Shown piece after piece: positions 45,200-56,059 of a stretch of DNA of 64,000 nucleotides. Position 1 is the first letter of the stretch. Every line of letters begins with the position of its first letter. The stretch covers positions 1,364,001-1,428,000 of the forward strand of contig OAPG01000002.1 of assembly GCA_900208305.1 (NCBI GenBank), written 5' to 3'. A program made the position numbers and the translations under genes. The notes under the pieces were generated by a model. It saw only the letters and a program-made list of their open reading frames with translations. It did no database searches and was not told the origin of the DNA. The DNA comes from Melanopsichium pennsylvanicum. Lineage: Eukaryota; Basidiomycota; Ustilaginomycetes; Ustilaginales.

Positions 45200-46746
45200 G
45201 GCAGAGGCCCGAGCTGGATGAGAATGGTGGGTGAAGATACGTGGCGACATTTTCTTGGACTGTGTCCTTCTCCTCAAACCTGTGACAGACGCGCCGTGGC
45301 GAGTGAGGGCAAGAGAGGGAATCCTTTTGTTCTCACCACACTCTGCAGTCACTCGGAGAGTTGTATTGCACAAAGTGGCCTAAGGAAACCACCCTGGTCA
45401 CGGATATCTTGAGCCACAACTGGCTCGTGCAAGCAAGTCTAGTGTTGCTCAGTTAGTGATTTCACCGCTGTTGATGTCGTTTGTGGCCTCGGTTGCTCGA
45501 TTGCTCCAATGAAAATGAAATGGTCAATGTTAGGCAGGGGAAACTCATCAAACAACTTTTCGTGTGCCGAGAACAAGGGTGCAGGAACAGCTTTGAGCTG
45601 CTTTTTGTTCATCCTGCGTTGATGCTTTTCTACACGTCTGCGCTTTTGCTGTCTTTGTTTTTCTTTCGTGCTTTATCTTTGTCGAACTTTAATCTCTCAG
45701 CAAATTTGCGGCTATCCACTTGACTTTCGAAGTGTAAAAGCAAAATTGGGCCACCAACTTGTGGAAGCCCAGTACAATGTGAACAATGTGATGCGTAGAA
45801 GTGATCACAATCCCTTGGAACAATTTTCGTAAAAGGAACCAATGTGGGACAGCACGGTTGAGAGGTTGAGAAGCTGCACGGTCATGTCGGAATGATTCTC
45901 GCAGTGCCCGCATGTCGAGACTGAGCCAAAAGAGATCAGCCTTTGGGTCACGCCAGTCAGGGCTCTGTGTGTGGGCAACGAAAATAAAATTTTGAAAGGG
46001 CACAGTTCTGACGGCCAAATTTGAATTTGGGTTGGGATGCAGCACCCGAGAGAGAGGAAAAAAAAAAAAGAAAAGAAGGAAAAGTCGCCAGCTTGACATC
46101 CGACCGAAAAGTTGATGCGGAATGAGCGCATCGTAAATGTATTGTATAGATCTGCTAGCCATTTGCGCTCAGCTCAAATTCGCACCCGGTACAAAAAGCC
46201 TTGGACTTATGAATTTCTTCTGAAATTGGATCTTGAATAATTTCACATGCCACACGGAGGCGAATAGAGTAGAGTCGAGTTAAAGAGTCTGCAGAGTTGC
46301 GAGGGCAAAGCGCTACAAAATAGCACAAACGAGGCAAACAAATGTTGGCGGCGGTTCGGCTCTGCCTAGGAATCGAGCGTACCTTAGTGCGTTCGATCGA
46401 TCTCCAAAATGCAATCGTGTAGCAGATTTGCGGAACGCGTAAATTGATTGCTCTTGCGGGTAAAGAAGTTGGGCTTCCTTGTTCATGGCATGATGATACG
46501 ATAAAGAGGCAGGTGTATCAACCGCATCTTCTGCCTTGCAACCATTCGTAGCTTGCAAACAGGAGGAGAGGTATGGACAGCAACTTCACACCGTACTATT
46601 TGTGCCGCTGTACTCTACCACCCAACTGCATAGACATGCATCACTCGTTACCAAGGAACTTTGATGGATGATCACAGTGAAACGCGACGATGGCTTGTCA
46701 GGGTCGAGTCAAGCGACAAAGGTTCAAGATCGAGGGTCTTTGGACT

Positions 46747-46774
46747 GGGTCCCAGCTAGGGGGTCCCAGCTAGG
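46747..46774. repeat. 14-bp direct duplication
   Basis: GGGTCCCAGCTAGG occurs twice in tandem. Each copy carries the short palindrome-like CCCAGCTAGG. Confidence 0.9.
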
Positions 46775-48736
46775 GCCTCGCTTAGTCAAGTGAAGACAGA
46801 CAAACACTCGAAAAATAAACGACACCCCACGCAGCCGAGGCAGCCATCCCTTGGTTGGCATCGCAACCCGCGTCCTGTTTTGCTCGACTGGACGACACCA
46901 ACTTACGGAACAAGGTCAAAGAAAGCAGAACATTGCCCCGTTTTCATGGTGAGCGGAAGCAAAATTTTGTTCTCATATTGATCAAGTTGAGCTGATGCAA
47001 GTGCCACACATTCATGTTGCATGTTGCTTGGATTCGACACAAAACAGGTGCTCTGCAACAGCGGAGCTCGTTGAGAAATGACGAAAACCAACACGACGCA
47101 AACATCAGAGAGCAAGAGAGTAATCTCAGTGTGATGGCTTTCAATCATTGAATTGGAGAGGACAGACCGTCGGACCATCAATTTCTGTCTTATCAAAGAT
47201 ATACAGTGAATTACTGTTCACACCAACTCAACAAGACAAGCCGGGCCGATCATCTTGGCGCATCGGTTTGATCGCAAAGGCATATAAATTAAGTATATAC
47301 TGTATTGTACACAAATTGCATCAGTCTGGCTGGGTGAAAGAGTGCGATACGAAATGTGATTCTTCTAATTGCAGCCCTGTTTGAGCAAGCTACTTTAACT
47401 GAGTGTCAAGTCTGCAAGGCGAATGAATGACATCTACATGATACATCCAAGCTGTAATTTACTATGCAGTAGCTTTGGCTGGGTTGGAAACGAGCAGCTC
47501 AACACCAAGCTTTCTTTGCTTTCACTTGAGTCATCGGAGGCCTCATCTTTTGTATGCAGAGCACTTTGCTTACTGTATTACATTTTTGATTTGATTTGAT
47601 TTTTGGAGCTGCCTTCCTCTTGATTTGATTTGTCTCTTGTCTGCCTCTCTCCTTTCGCCACCTCAGAATGGATCGCCGTGACGTGGGAATTATTTATTAT
47701 TTATTTTTTTCTTTCGCTTCGACTGCAGATCTATGCTGCAGTCACCGTCGACCGTTGAACACTGCTCCCAAACCTCTGCTGCGTCTGTGCTTGCGGTTCA
47801 GGCTTTGAATCGTTCTCTTACCCTCTCCGCAAGCACCATTCCGGAAGTGCTTACTTGCTTTGCTCGTTTGGTTTGCTTTGATGGTGTTGCATCGATGCCT
47901 TTGAGTGGAACAATACGAATTTCGACTACGTGAGTGATGTTGGGCCTTCATCAGAGTGGAGTAACCACGCAGATCAGCTCGATCCGCTCAACCTGTCCTT
48001 TCTCTCTCACCAAAGGCCAAACCATTCAACTTGCTCACCCGTATTCTCTCCGCCCTCTTCTGATCGTCCGCACTTGAGAAACTTTCAACTGCCTCCATCT
48101 CTCAATCTCAACCGCTTACCCGCTCAGTCATTCTGTACCACTCACCCCTCACCACTCACCACTCACCCTCCCTCCTCACCTCCCTTACCGCTTTCCCTTC
48201 CTCGCTTCGTCCTGCTTTCGCTCTCATCCTTCACCACTCATACCCCATTCAACTCACCATCGAGCTATCATCCTCACCATCTTGCACCAATTACTCTCCT
48301 CACTTCAGCAACCGCACCTACTACATTCATCTTTCCGCCCTCGATCGTGGACATTTTGTACATCTAGGCCAATATCAACATTCGGTCCCACACGCTCTTC
48401 TTAACGGCGGCTAATCTCCACACTTATCCAACCCATCCTCGCAATTTTGCAACGCTGCCAAGCACATCGGAATTTGTTGCTTCTCCATCGTCCTTTCCAC
48501 AGTCGGCTACAACAAATCTCTTGTCAGTCTTCAAAATCATCATTTACACCACCTGTCTGTCCCATCAAACTCGAGCATCAGAGCCAACATCAATGTCCTG
48601 CTTCTTATAACCTCAATTATCCTGCGTATCAATTTTGGTTAAAAAGCCTCTTGTCTTGGCTTTGCACCGACCGCGGTCGACTTTCACATTCTTCTCTAGT
48701 GGCTGGCCGCCGTAAAAGCGCTCCAAACTTCCGATC

Positions 48737-51700
48737 ATGACGAGAACCACTTTCATGGACTCAATCCTGAACCGGCCCTCGCAAAGATATACCGAGCCGG
48801 TTTCTACCAAACCATCCAGGAATGCGCGCTACCAACCACCTTCCGACCTCCCAAATGCGCCCAATAGGCCCGATTCAATCTTGGCAGGCAGCATGTTCAA
48901 AGGCACTGGACCTGGCTCGCTCGCTCACGGCGCTGGAGTCTACAGCCAAGCACCCTCAGTCATGTCAGCAAAGAGCAACACAAGTCGTTTCAGCATCTTC
49001 CGCAAGAAGGGCCGCAAACCTTCCATCTCTGCAGGTAGCGTCTACCACGACGGTGCCAGCAGCATCGCCCCTACCGACGTTAGCGCCAGCCCAAGGAAGG
49101 GCCGCTGGTGGGAAGCTGGCAGTCTTACTCGTAAAGAGTACTCCAGACCTCCAAGCATCGCTGGTAGCGTCTTCTCCGAGCCAGAGGTCGCACGTCCACC
49201 GGGCTTTCCACGCATCTCTGACTCACTCAAAGGCTCAGCTCCACCTCGTGCCGCAAGGAGTGACTACGGCGGCCCAACCTCTAGCAGAACACGTCATCCT
49301 TCCCATCCTGCACCCCCTCCTGTACCTTCGCTTGCGAACAGGAGCTCCATGTCTGCCCTGCGACGGCATTCTGGCGTGGCACCGCTGGGCCAGCAGCAAC
49401 CCAACCTCATGCGACAAGCTTCCGCCACTTCCATCTCAGGAAGCAATGATGCAAGTAATCCCGCACGCCCTGTCAGTCCAGCTGCTTCCATGGGTCGTGC
49501 CCGAAGCCCCAACCGTGCTGCTCCAAAAGGCTCCTCCGACTGGAACTCGTTCGTCAAGTCCATGTCCGGCACGGAAGTCGCAAAGATGTGGGAAACTATG
49601 CCTACCTTGGCCCCCAAACCCGCTCGGACTGGCGAAAAACGCAGCAGTATGGTCGCCAGCCGCGTCAAAAAGGAGCTCGAGCAGGACGCACAGTTTCAGC
49701 AGGTTCAGCGAGACCCTGCTGTCGTCCAACAAGATCTTCTCGCGCGCGCTGCGTCTCAAGTGATTGGAGAGATGCCTCCAACGCCCGTCTCGCTGCTCTC
49801 CGAACAGCAACCCGTGGCCGTTCACTTGCAACCAGGCCAAATTGTGACACCTGTCTCTCCAATCTACTCTCCTGTCGGGTCAAGCTCATCCATCAACATT
49901 GCGCACTATCCCACCTCAATGTCTTTGCAAGCATCCGCGGTCATGTATGATGCAAGTGCACCGGCGCCTGTCAACGTACCGCAGTCGGCAGCGCCCGTTC
50001 CGATCATCCTTGCCCCATTACAGCATCAGCAAAAACAAGAACAGCAATATGCCCAGCCTCAGGCGACCTCATACCAGGAAGCCGAAGCGGTCCCTGCTGT
50101 CGCCTCGCATCAGGTCGTTCCGGCACCAGTGACCAAGGTTTCGCTTGCTCCGCCTGCGGTGACCCCTCCAATCGTGCCAGCGCAGACCTACGCTCCAGTA
50201 GCAGTGCCAGCGCCGCATGCGGTCGTCGAGCCGCCTGTTCAGACGCAGCACGTCCCGCCTTCGCCATCTTTGCCGACCCCTGTTGCGCCCCAAGAAATTG
50301 CACCTCGGGTTGTCGCGCCACAAGAGATTACGCAGCCACATGTAGAGAGCTCGACTGGTGCAGCTCCACCTCCCACCACAGCGCAATACCTTGCCGACCG
50401 CATTGAAGAGGAGGAGTCTGCAGATGAGCAACAACCACCACCAGAAGAGACCACGCCTGAGGTATCGGAAGAATCCGAGACATCTTCAGACGAGGGACTC
50501 GCTGGCGACAGACACCCTACTTTGGATGTCGTAACCGAGGAGGACGAGGAAGGATCCAGTATTGGTCACGACTACCATCAAGAAATGCGAATGCACAAGT
50601 CCATCAAGGGAAAGGGTCCTGGCCGCAACTATGACGATTTCGAGGCCCGATTGCACCTTCGACAGACTTCTGCGCAAAGTCAGATGGACAGTAGCCAGGA
50701 TGAAGTGACCGCAATAACTCCATCTGGTGTGCGCATCCATGTGACAGAGCCTACTGAAGCAACAGTATCGACACTCCTGGCCCCCGCCCCCGAGGCGATG
50801 GCGCAAACTGCCGTCTCAGGCGACGATGTTGAGCCTGCAACGAGTGAAGCATCGCAGGTCAAACCTTTGATATCCGCTGCTGAACCTGCTCTTGCACAAA
50901 CCCAGGTTAGCACTCAGCTTGTTGAGTCGTTGGATCGACCACAGCTCGTGTCTCGCGCATCCGAGGCGAGCGACTATCAGTCCGCTACCAGTGGCCGAAG
51001 TACGCCAACCACGAGACGCAGAGACGAGGTCGAAGATGACGATGCATCAGCAGCAGCATCGATCGCTCAAGTGCGAATCAGCACGAAGACATCGGACGAA
51101 AGCATTGCCGAGACTGCCTCCATCGCGCCATCGCAACGCCTAAGCATGCGAACCGGTCGATCATCAAGATCGGGCACCCTGCAGCGCCGTCTCAGCGACA
51201 TCAGTCTTGGAACTTCGTTTGCTGTCAGTGGCATCATGCGTCGATCCACCTCTTCCATGCGCCGCATCGGCGACAGCGATTCCGATTCAGGTGCCGAGCT
51301 TTCGGATGACGATGCCGAGCTCAGAGCCAAGGCACTTGCAGAACAGGACCGTCTTCGAAGGATGAATGTTGGTGAAGACTTCTTCGGTCCTTCACTGTCA
51401 GGCCTCTTCGACAAGTTCGAGCGTTTTGGTCACTCGGATACTACGGTCAACAGACTGACCCGCGATTCGGAACCGCTGTCCGCCTCATTTGCTCAGGTAT
51501 CAAACGACACACCTCTTTCTGCTGCCGCCGATTCTGCCCCTGTCCTCGCCACAGAGAGCAGCAACATCAACGCTGAGGCGCAAAAGGCCATCAATGAGGT
51601 GCGACAGAAGCGCGCGGAAGCCTCTGCGAACGGTATGGGTAACAAGAGGCGCAATAGTGCTGAAACTGGTCTCGCTGCCAGCTTCGCTGCTGTCTGGTTG

Positions 51701-54700
51701 CTCAACCAGGCTCAGAGCAACGAGAGTCCTTCCGCCGAGCGCAACTCGACCGAGGATGCAGGTGATGAGACCATCACTGATCCCATCCTGCAAACTTCCG
51801 CCTCCAGGGAAAGTGGTCTCTCCACCAGCGCAGAGAAGCCCAGGGAGTCCGTTCTCAACCGACCGCGGCCCAAGTCTCAGCGACCCCACGAGATGGGCGG
51901 TGTGGCCATCTCTCAGGGCAGGCTCGAGGCAGAGAAGCCGCAGAGCCCTGTCGAGGTCGAGGATACCCGCAGCACCTTGCCAATGTCTCTCTCCCGGTCG
52001 AGTGTCAAGAGCGCAACTTCGCCTGTGGCTGCCGCTCAAGATAGCAAAGTTTCGCTGAGCGCTGCCTCGCCGATGGTAGCCTCCAAGGACAAGCCTGCAC
52101 CTGCAAAGTCTGCCATGAAGCCCAAGCCTACACGATCCCTTGCTGACACGCTCTTCGGCATCAACTTCCGCTCCCCCGGAAAGGACAAGAAGGACAAGAA
52201 GGAAAAGAAGGAAAAGAAGGAAAAGAAGGAAAAGAAGGAAAAGAAGGGCAAACATAGCCGCAAGGTGTCGGCCGACTCGGTCGGCTCCACTTCTGTCAAG
52301 AGCGAGCACTCTTCCATCGTTGACTCGATCAAGCGTAGCTCATCAAGCAGCGACTCCACGTCGATCTCAGCAGCTGTCACTTCCAGTCATGGTGTGCCAG
52401 CTTCGCCTTCCGCCAAGGCTGTGGGCAAGCAGCGGGCTCTGGACGATGTCAGCGCTGCCGCACCAGAGGAACCAACTGCTTCGTCTGCAATGGTGCCCTC
52501 TGAAACGGCCAACCAGTTTACTACTCCCTCTCAGAGCATGGCCAGCCTTCAGAGCCCTGCAGTCTCTCCGGAGAAGTACCACACTGCTCATGACCTCAAA
52601 GCTCTGGCGGACTCGGCCATTCCTGCTTACCCTACCGAGCTGCAGAAGGCGTCGGTCATACGGGAGAACATGGTTCCTTCTGTCACTGCAGATGTGCGAC
52701 CAGAACACCAGCGGAAATTGTCCGAGCAAATGAAGTCCATGGGAGGCTTTGGCTCGTTCAAGCTCCCTCAATTGGAGGGCCACCAGGTCTCTGCACAAAT
52801 TGCCGAGTCTTCAGATCTGCCTGCCGTCGAGGAAGCTGCCCAGGTCCACGAGACGACTTCAGCTGCAGAGGATATCCAAGCAGAAAGTGACGTCGCTGCT
52901 GCCGCCATCAGCACCTCGTTGACGGCTCCTGTGCGAGAAAGCGTTGTAGAAGACGCTGTGAGCATCCCCACGTCGTCCGAAGCCAGTGTAGTCAGCACTG
53001 CGCTCACCTCACCGGAAGTCGAGGCCGCATCCAAGCAGCTCCAGTCGGACAACAAGGCCGTTGTAACCGAGGTCACATCCTCCGAGCTCGCTCCTACCAT
53101 CCCAGTAGCGATGAACGTTGCTGAGATGAACGTTGCTGAGATGAACGTTGCTGAGAAGAAGCTGCCATTGCCACCTCCTCCCGCGATGGAGGATGTCATG
53201 ACCGTCGCTCAGGACGATCGCACGCCCATTGGGAAGCCTCAGACAATGCCTGGTGTTGGAATTAACCTCATTCCCCCCACGCCTCCTGCACTCGAGTCTC
53301 GTAACTCGTTCACTTCATCACAGGTGCCTGCCATACCGAATATCGCCGAGCATAACGACTACGTTGCTCCTCAACGTCCACCTCTCATGTCGAGGTCGTC
53401 GAGCCAGCGCACAGCAGTACGAGGGGACTCCAAGCCCAATGCTTCCAGTGAGACCCTAGCTCGCTCCAAGTCGATGGCGTTCTCTAAGAAGGGCATCTGG
53501 CAAGAATACAAGGGCAAGGGTCTCAGCCTCCCGCCTGGACTCGTTGCGACCACAATCGATTCCTCGACTCTGCGCCGCATGAGCAGCCAGGATAAGAAGC
53601 ACCAGGCTGCACTTGCTCCTGCACCCACGCCTGCCGCGCCAGCTCAAGCAACGCCTGTTGCCCCTGTGGTCGGTCAAGTAGTCGCACTTGCGCCCGGATC
53701 GGTTTTGGAATCTCCGCCTCGAGCAGTGCGTTCCACCTCGTCTCGCAGCCCCAAGTCCACACGCGCTGGCGTCTCTCCAGCACCTTTCACACAGTCGCCA
53801 TCGATGACCAGGAAAATGGCAGAAGCACCTCCTGTGCCTCCTATTCCTGTCGGCTACCAGGGAGCTGGCTCGGTCTCAAGTTCCTCTTCTCGGCTGTATG
53901 CGTACAGTGTAGGCTCATCGGAGCAGGGTTGGGACAGCCGTTCCGTCTCGCCTGCTCCCAGCGCGGTGCCTAGCCAGTCGGCTCGATCCGTCGGCTCCCA
54001 CGTCTCGTCGAGCATCCACTCGAACTCGTACCGGAGCAGCCCTCGACCCGAGTACACCTACGTCAACCACCACGAGCTCTCGCCGTATGCCAAGAAGTTG
54101 CGCTCCTTATCCCCTAGCCCAGCCGTTCCGACTCTTACTCAGACGGGCAACCGACACTCGCTCATGTCTGCCATCAACGAATGGGAGAGTCAAGTTCCCG
54201 AGACTGAGTCCGTCACTGGTCTTTCGCCCTACCCATCCCGCCCCGTTTCGCCACAGCCATATCCGACTCTGCCGGCATCCACCGTCTCTCGTAGCAGCTC
54301 AGTCATCAGCGTAGTCAGCTCGCCAGCGTTGGTCCGGAACGCACCTTTGGGAGCATCCACCAACCAATACCTTCACCCGCCCATTGCTCGATCTCGCATG
54401 TCTGCCGACGAACTCCCTTCGGTCAGTGAGTCTGTCGATGAATCGATTAGTCCTTCCTCCGTCGTCGGCAGAGCCGATTCGGTCTGCAGCTCTTCTCCCT
54501 CCGCGTCTCAATCGGCGTTGAGCCTTTCCAGCACCATCCCTACCTCTATGCCTACCATTCCGACCAGTTACCGCCCGAACAAGGATCCCAATAGGTTCAG
54601 CACCAACGTTGAAAACCTGCTCAACAACCGCACGACTATGCAAACCGTTGCCGTCACATCTGGTGCTTTCGGGAACAAGAGCAGAACTTCTGTCGTCAAG

Positions 54701-55768
54701 CGTAAGAAGAGCGTTGATCTGAACAATGGCGATCGCAGATTGTCTTCAGATCTCCCGGAGCATCTTCAGGATGAACTTTCGCTCACCACACTCTCTATTA
54801 CGGCACACACTCCGCCTCCGCGAAAAATCGGATCTCACCAGGTGCTTGTTCAAGTCATTGCTGTGGCGATCGACGAGACTGATAAGCTTTTGCTCCGGGA
54901 TAAGGTGAAAGCTGACAATGCGTTTGGATTTGTACCTGGACGCAGCTTCTGCGGGAGAATTGTTGAGTGTGGGTACGAGGTGAAGAAGATGCGAAAGGGC
55001 GATGTTGTGTTTGGTCTTCAGGACAGTAGGAAGTCAGGAGCACTAGCCGAATTTATGGTTGTTGAGTACCACCGAATCTGCCATGCTCCTAGCGACTGTT
55101 TGACGACGGAACAGATTGCAGCATTGCCGTCTGCAGGAGTCATGGCCCATCAGCTGGTGCAGAACCACTGTCGACAGCTCTCGCGCGGCGCTCGAGTGCT
55201 CATTCTTAATGCACACGATGGCGTTGGTCTGCTTACTATGCAGGAATCGGTTGGGTTGGGTCTTGTCATTGTTGCGCAATGCCCACCGAGCGTCAGTGAC
55301 GGTGTGGCAGTGTGTCAAGCAAATGGAGCTCACGAAGTTGTCATTGGCGAACCGCTGTGGGCCATCAACTCGCTGCATGAATCGTCGTTTGACTTGATCG
55401 TTGACACAGTCGGTGGTCGCAAGATCTACGACGCATCTCGTCGCATCCTTGCCTCGGAGGGTCAGTTTTGCACGTGCTTCGGTGACGAACATGGTACCGC
55501 CAATCCGAACCTCAAGTCTCACTTCAGGAGTTTGAGAAGAGCCTTCTTCAAGAAGGACAAGAAGAACATTGGGTACGAATGGGTTGGAGTCGACAATGGA
55601 GAGGATTGCAAGGAGGCATTGGAAGCGGTCAAGAGGGCTGCGGAGAGTGGTGCCATTTGTCCTAGGTTGAGGAGCGTTTTGCCCTTTGGAGATGCACCTA
55701 GGGCATTCGATCCGACTTCGAGGAATGTCACGGATGAACCAGGTGCGATCGTCGTCAGAGTCTCGTGA
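48737..55768 (+). CDS. Giant disordered protein with C-terminal MDR (quinone-reductase-like) domain
   Basis: A single uninterrupted frame of 2343 aa. Residues 1 to about 1990 are low-complexity, Ser/Pro/Ala-rich and probably unstructured, with basic RFSIFRKKGRKPS near 95, an acidic Glu-rich patch near 560-590, a Lys/Glu run (KKEKK units, about 1150-1172) and a triple MNVAE repeat (about 1459-1473). Residues about 2005-2343 form a medium-chain dehydrogenase/reductase domain: GroES-like part (HQVLVQVIAVAIDETDKLL, GRSFCGRIVECGYEV, GDVVFGL) and Rossmann part (ARVLILNAHDGVGLLTMQ, SFDLIVDTVGG). Catalytic-zinc ligands of alcohol dehydrogenases are not evident and the dinucleotide loop reads NAHDGVG rather than GA.GGVG, so it may be a quinone-reductase-like or non-catalytic member. 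The ATG matches the frame start, with a CT-rich leader upstream. I know no experimentally named orthologue; a scaffold with a sensor-like dehydrogenase domain is only a guess. Confidence 0.85.
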   Translation: MTRTTFMDSILNRPSQRYTEPVSTKPSRNARYQPPSDLPNAPNRPDSILAGSMFKGTGPGSLAHGAGVYSQAPSVMSAKSNTSRFSIFRKKGRKPSISAGSVYHDGASSIAPTDVSASPRKGRWWEAGSLTRKEYSRPPSIAGSVFSEPEVARPPGFPRISDSLKGSAPPRAARSDYGGPTSSRTRHPSHPAPPPVPSLANRSSMSALRRHSGVAPLGQQQPNLMRQASATSISGSNDASNPARPVSPAASMGRARSPNRAAPKGSSDWNSFVKSMSGTEVAKMWETMPTLAPKPARTGEKRSSMVASRVKKELEQDAQFQQVQRDPAVVQQDLLARAASQVIGEMPPTPVSLLSEQQPVAVHLQPGQIVTPVSPIYSPVGSSSSINIAHYPTSMSLQASAVMYDASAPAPVNVPQSAAPVPIILAPLQHQQKQEQQYAQPQATSYQEAEAVPAVASHQVVPAPVTKVSLAPPAVTPPIVPAQTYAPVAVPAPHAVVEPPVQTQHVPPSPSLPTPVAPQEIAPRVVAPQEITQPHVESSTGAAPPPTTAQYLADRIEEEESADEQQPPPEETTPEVSEESETSSDEGLAGDRHPTLDVVTEEDEEGSSIGHDYHQEMRMHKSIKGKGPGRNYDDFEARLHLRQTSAQSQMDSSQDEVTAITPSGVRIHVTEPTEATVSTLLAPAPEAMAQTAVSGDDVEPATSEASQVKPLISAAEPALAQTQVSTQLVESLDRPQLVSRASEASDYQSATSGRSTPTTRRRDEVEDDDASAAASIAQVRISTKTSDESIAETASIAPSQRLSMRTGRSSRSGTLQRRLSDISLGTSFAVSGIMRRSTSSMRRIGDSDSDSGAELSDDDAELRAKALAEQDRLRRMNVGEDFFGPSLSGLFDKFERFGHSDTTVNRLTRDSEPLSASFAQVSNDTPLSAAADSAPVLATESSNINAEAQKAINEVRQKRAEASANGMGNKRRNSAETGLAASFAAVWLLNQAQSNESPSAERNSTEDAGDETITDPILQTSASRESGLSTSAEKPRESVLNRPRPKSQRPHEMGGVAISQGRLEAEKPQSPVEVEDTRSTLPMSLSRSSVKSATSPVAAAQDSKVSLSAASPMVASKDKPAPAKSAMKPKPTRSLADTLFGINFRSPGKDKKDKKEKKEKKEKKEKKEKKGKHSRKVSADSVGSTSVKSEHSSIVDSIKRSSSSSDSTSISAAVTSSHGVPASPSAKAVGKQRALDDVSAAAPEEPTASSAMVPSETANQFTTPSQSMASLQSPAVSPEKYHTAHDLKALADSAIPAYPTELQKASVIRENMVPSVTADVRPEHQRKLSEQMKSMGGFGSFKLPQLEGHQVSAQIAESSDLPAVEEAAQVHETTSAAEDIQAESDVAAAAISTSLTAPVRESVVEDAVSIPTSSEASVVSTALTSPEVEAASKQLQSDNKAVVTEVTSSELAPTIPVAMNVAEMNVAEMNVAEKKLPLPPPPAMEDVMTVAQDDRTPIGKPQTMPGVGINLIPPTPPALESRNSFTSSQVPAIPNIAEHNDYVAPQRPPLMSRSSSQRTAVRGDSKPNASSETLARSKSMAFSKKGIWQEYKGKGLSLPPGLVATTIDSSTLRRMSSQDKKHQAALAPAPTPAAPAQATPVAPVVGQVVALAPGSVLESPPRAVRSTSSRSPKSTRAGVSPAPFTQSPSMTRKMAEAPPVPPIPVGYQGAGSVSSSSSRLYAYSVGSSEQGWDSRSVSPAPSAVPSQSARSVGSHVSSSIHSNSYRSSPRPEYTYVNHHELSPYAKKLRSLSPSPAVPTLTQTGNRHSLMSAINEWESQVPETESVTGLSPYPSRPVSPQPYPTLPASTVSRSSSVISVVSSPALVRNAPLGASTNQYLHPPIARSRMSADELPSVSESVDESISPSSVVGRADSVCSSSPSASQSALSLSSTIPTSMPTIPTSYRPNKDPNRFSTNVENLLNNRTTMQTVAVTSGAFGNKSRTSVVKRKKSVDLNNGDRRLSSDLPEHLQDELSLTTLSITAHTPPPRKIGSHQVLVQVIAVAIDETDKLLLRDKVKADNAFGFVPGRSFCGRIVECGYEVKKMRKGDVVFGLQDSRKSGALAEFMVVEYHRICHAPSDCLTTEQIAALPSAGVMAHQLVQNHCRQLSRGARVLILNAHDGVGLLTMQESVGLGLVIVAQCPPSVSDGVAVCQANGAHEVVIGEPLWAINSLHESSFDLIVDTVGGRKIYDASRRILASEGQFCTCFGDEHGTANPNLKSHFRSLRRAFFKKDKKNIGYEWVGVDNGEDCKEALEAVKRAAESGAICPRLRSVLPFGDAPRAFDPTSRNVTDEPGAIVVRVS
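52183..52248 (+). repeat. Lys/Glu-coding 9-bp repeat inside the giant CDS
   Basis: Repeated AAGGACAAG/AAGGAAAAG units encode consecutive Lys-Lys-Glu/Asp triplets. In frame and likely length-variable. Confidence 0.9.
53111..53155 (+). repeat. 15-bp coding tandem repeat, 3 exact copies
   Basis: ATGAACGTTGCTGAG occurs three times and encodes MNVAE three times within the giant CDS. Identity at silent sites points to recent duplication. Confidence 0.95.
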
Positions 55769-55774
55769 AGAAGG

Positions 55775-55809
<35 letters not shown>
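55775..55809. repeat. A35 homopolymer just after the giant CDS
   Basis: Thirty-five consecutive A residues on the plus strand begin seven bases after the TGA of the MDR-fusion gene. Confidence 0.9.
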
Positions 55810-55811
<2 letters not shown>

Positions 55812-56059
55812 AGCTTTCTTTGTCTTAATCTTTTTGCGCCATGGTAGACAAAGGTCTTGTTAATCTCATCGAAACATTCGTTTGTAAAATCTGTCTCTTT
55901 CGGGGGTTTTTTTTTCTGTTTTTTTTTGCGCTGGCTTGTGTCCGGCTTGGTTCTGAGCTGAATGTGTCTCATTGCGATCAGTGAGCAGAGGTATGATTGA
56001 TGCTCAGATCAGTTTTGGCGATAGGTAACCTTGACAAGTGAATTGATAAGATCGCGTGA

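Larger units (their letters stand above)
44898..48736. other. Large intergenic region, 3.8 kb
   Basis: Separates the polymerase X gene and the giant MDR-fusion gene (divergent). It contains an 18-bp and a 14-bp tandem repeat, several TACTGTA-type words (47203, 47300, 47574), a TTTGA repeat near 47585-47632, and from about 47990 a CT-rich leader for the downstream gene. A 115-codon frame (45065-45412) covers the 18-bp repeat and matches no known family. No gene is supported. Confidence 0.5.

Noticed and set aside
45689..46162. 157-codon minus-strand frame with a Phe-rich stretch
   Set aside because: The Phe run is encoded by a homopolymer (A-run at about 46060), and there is no conserved motif.
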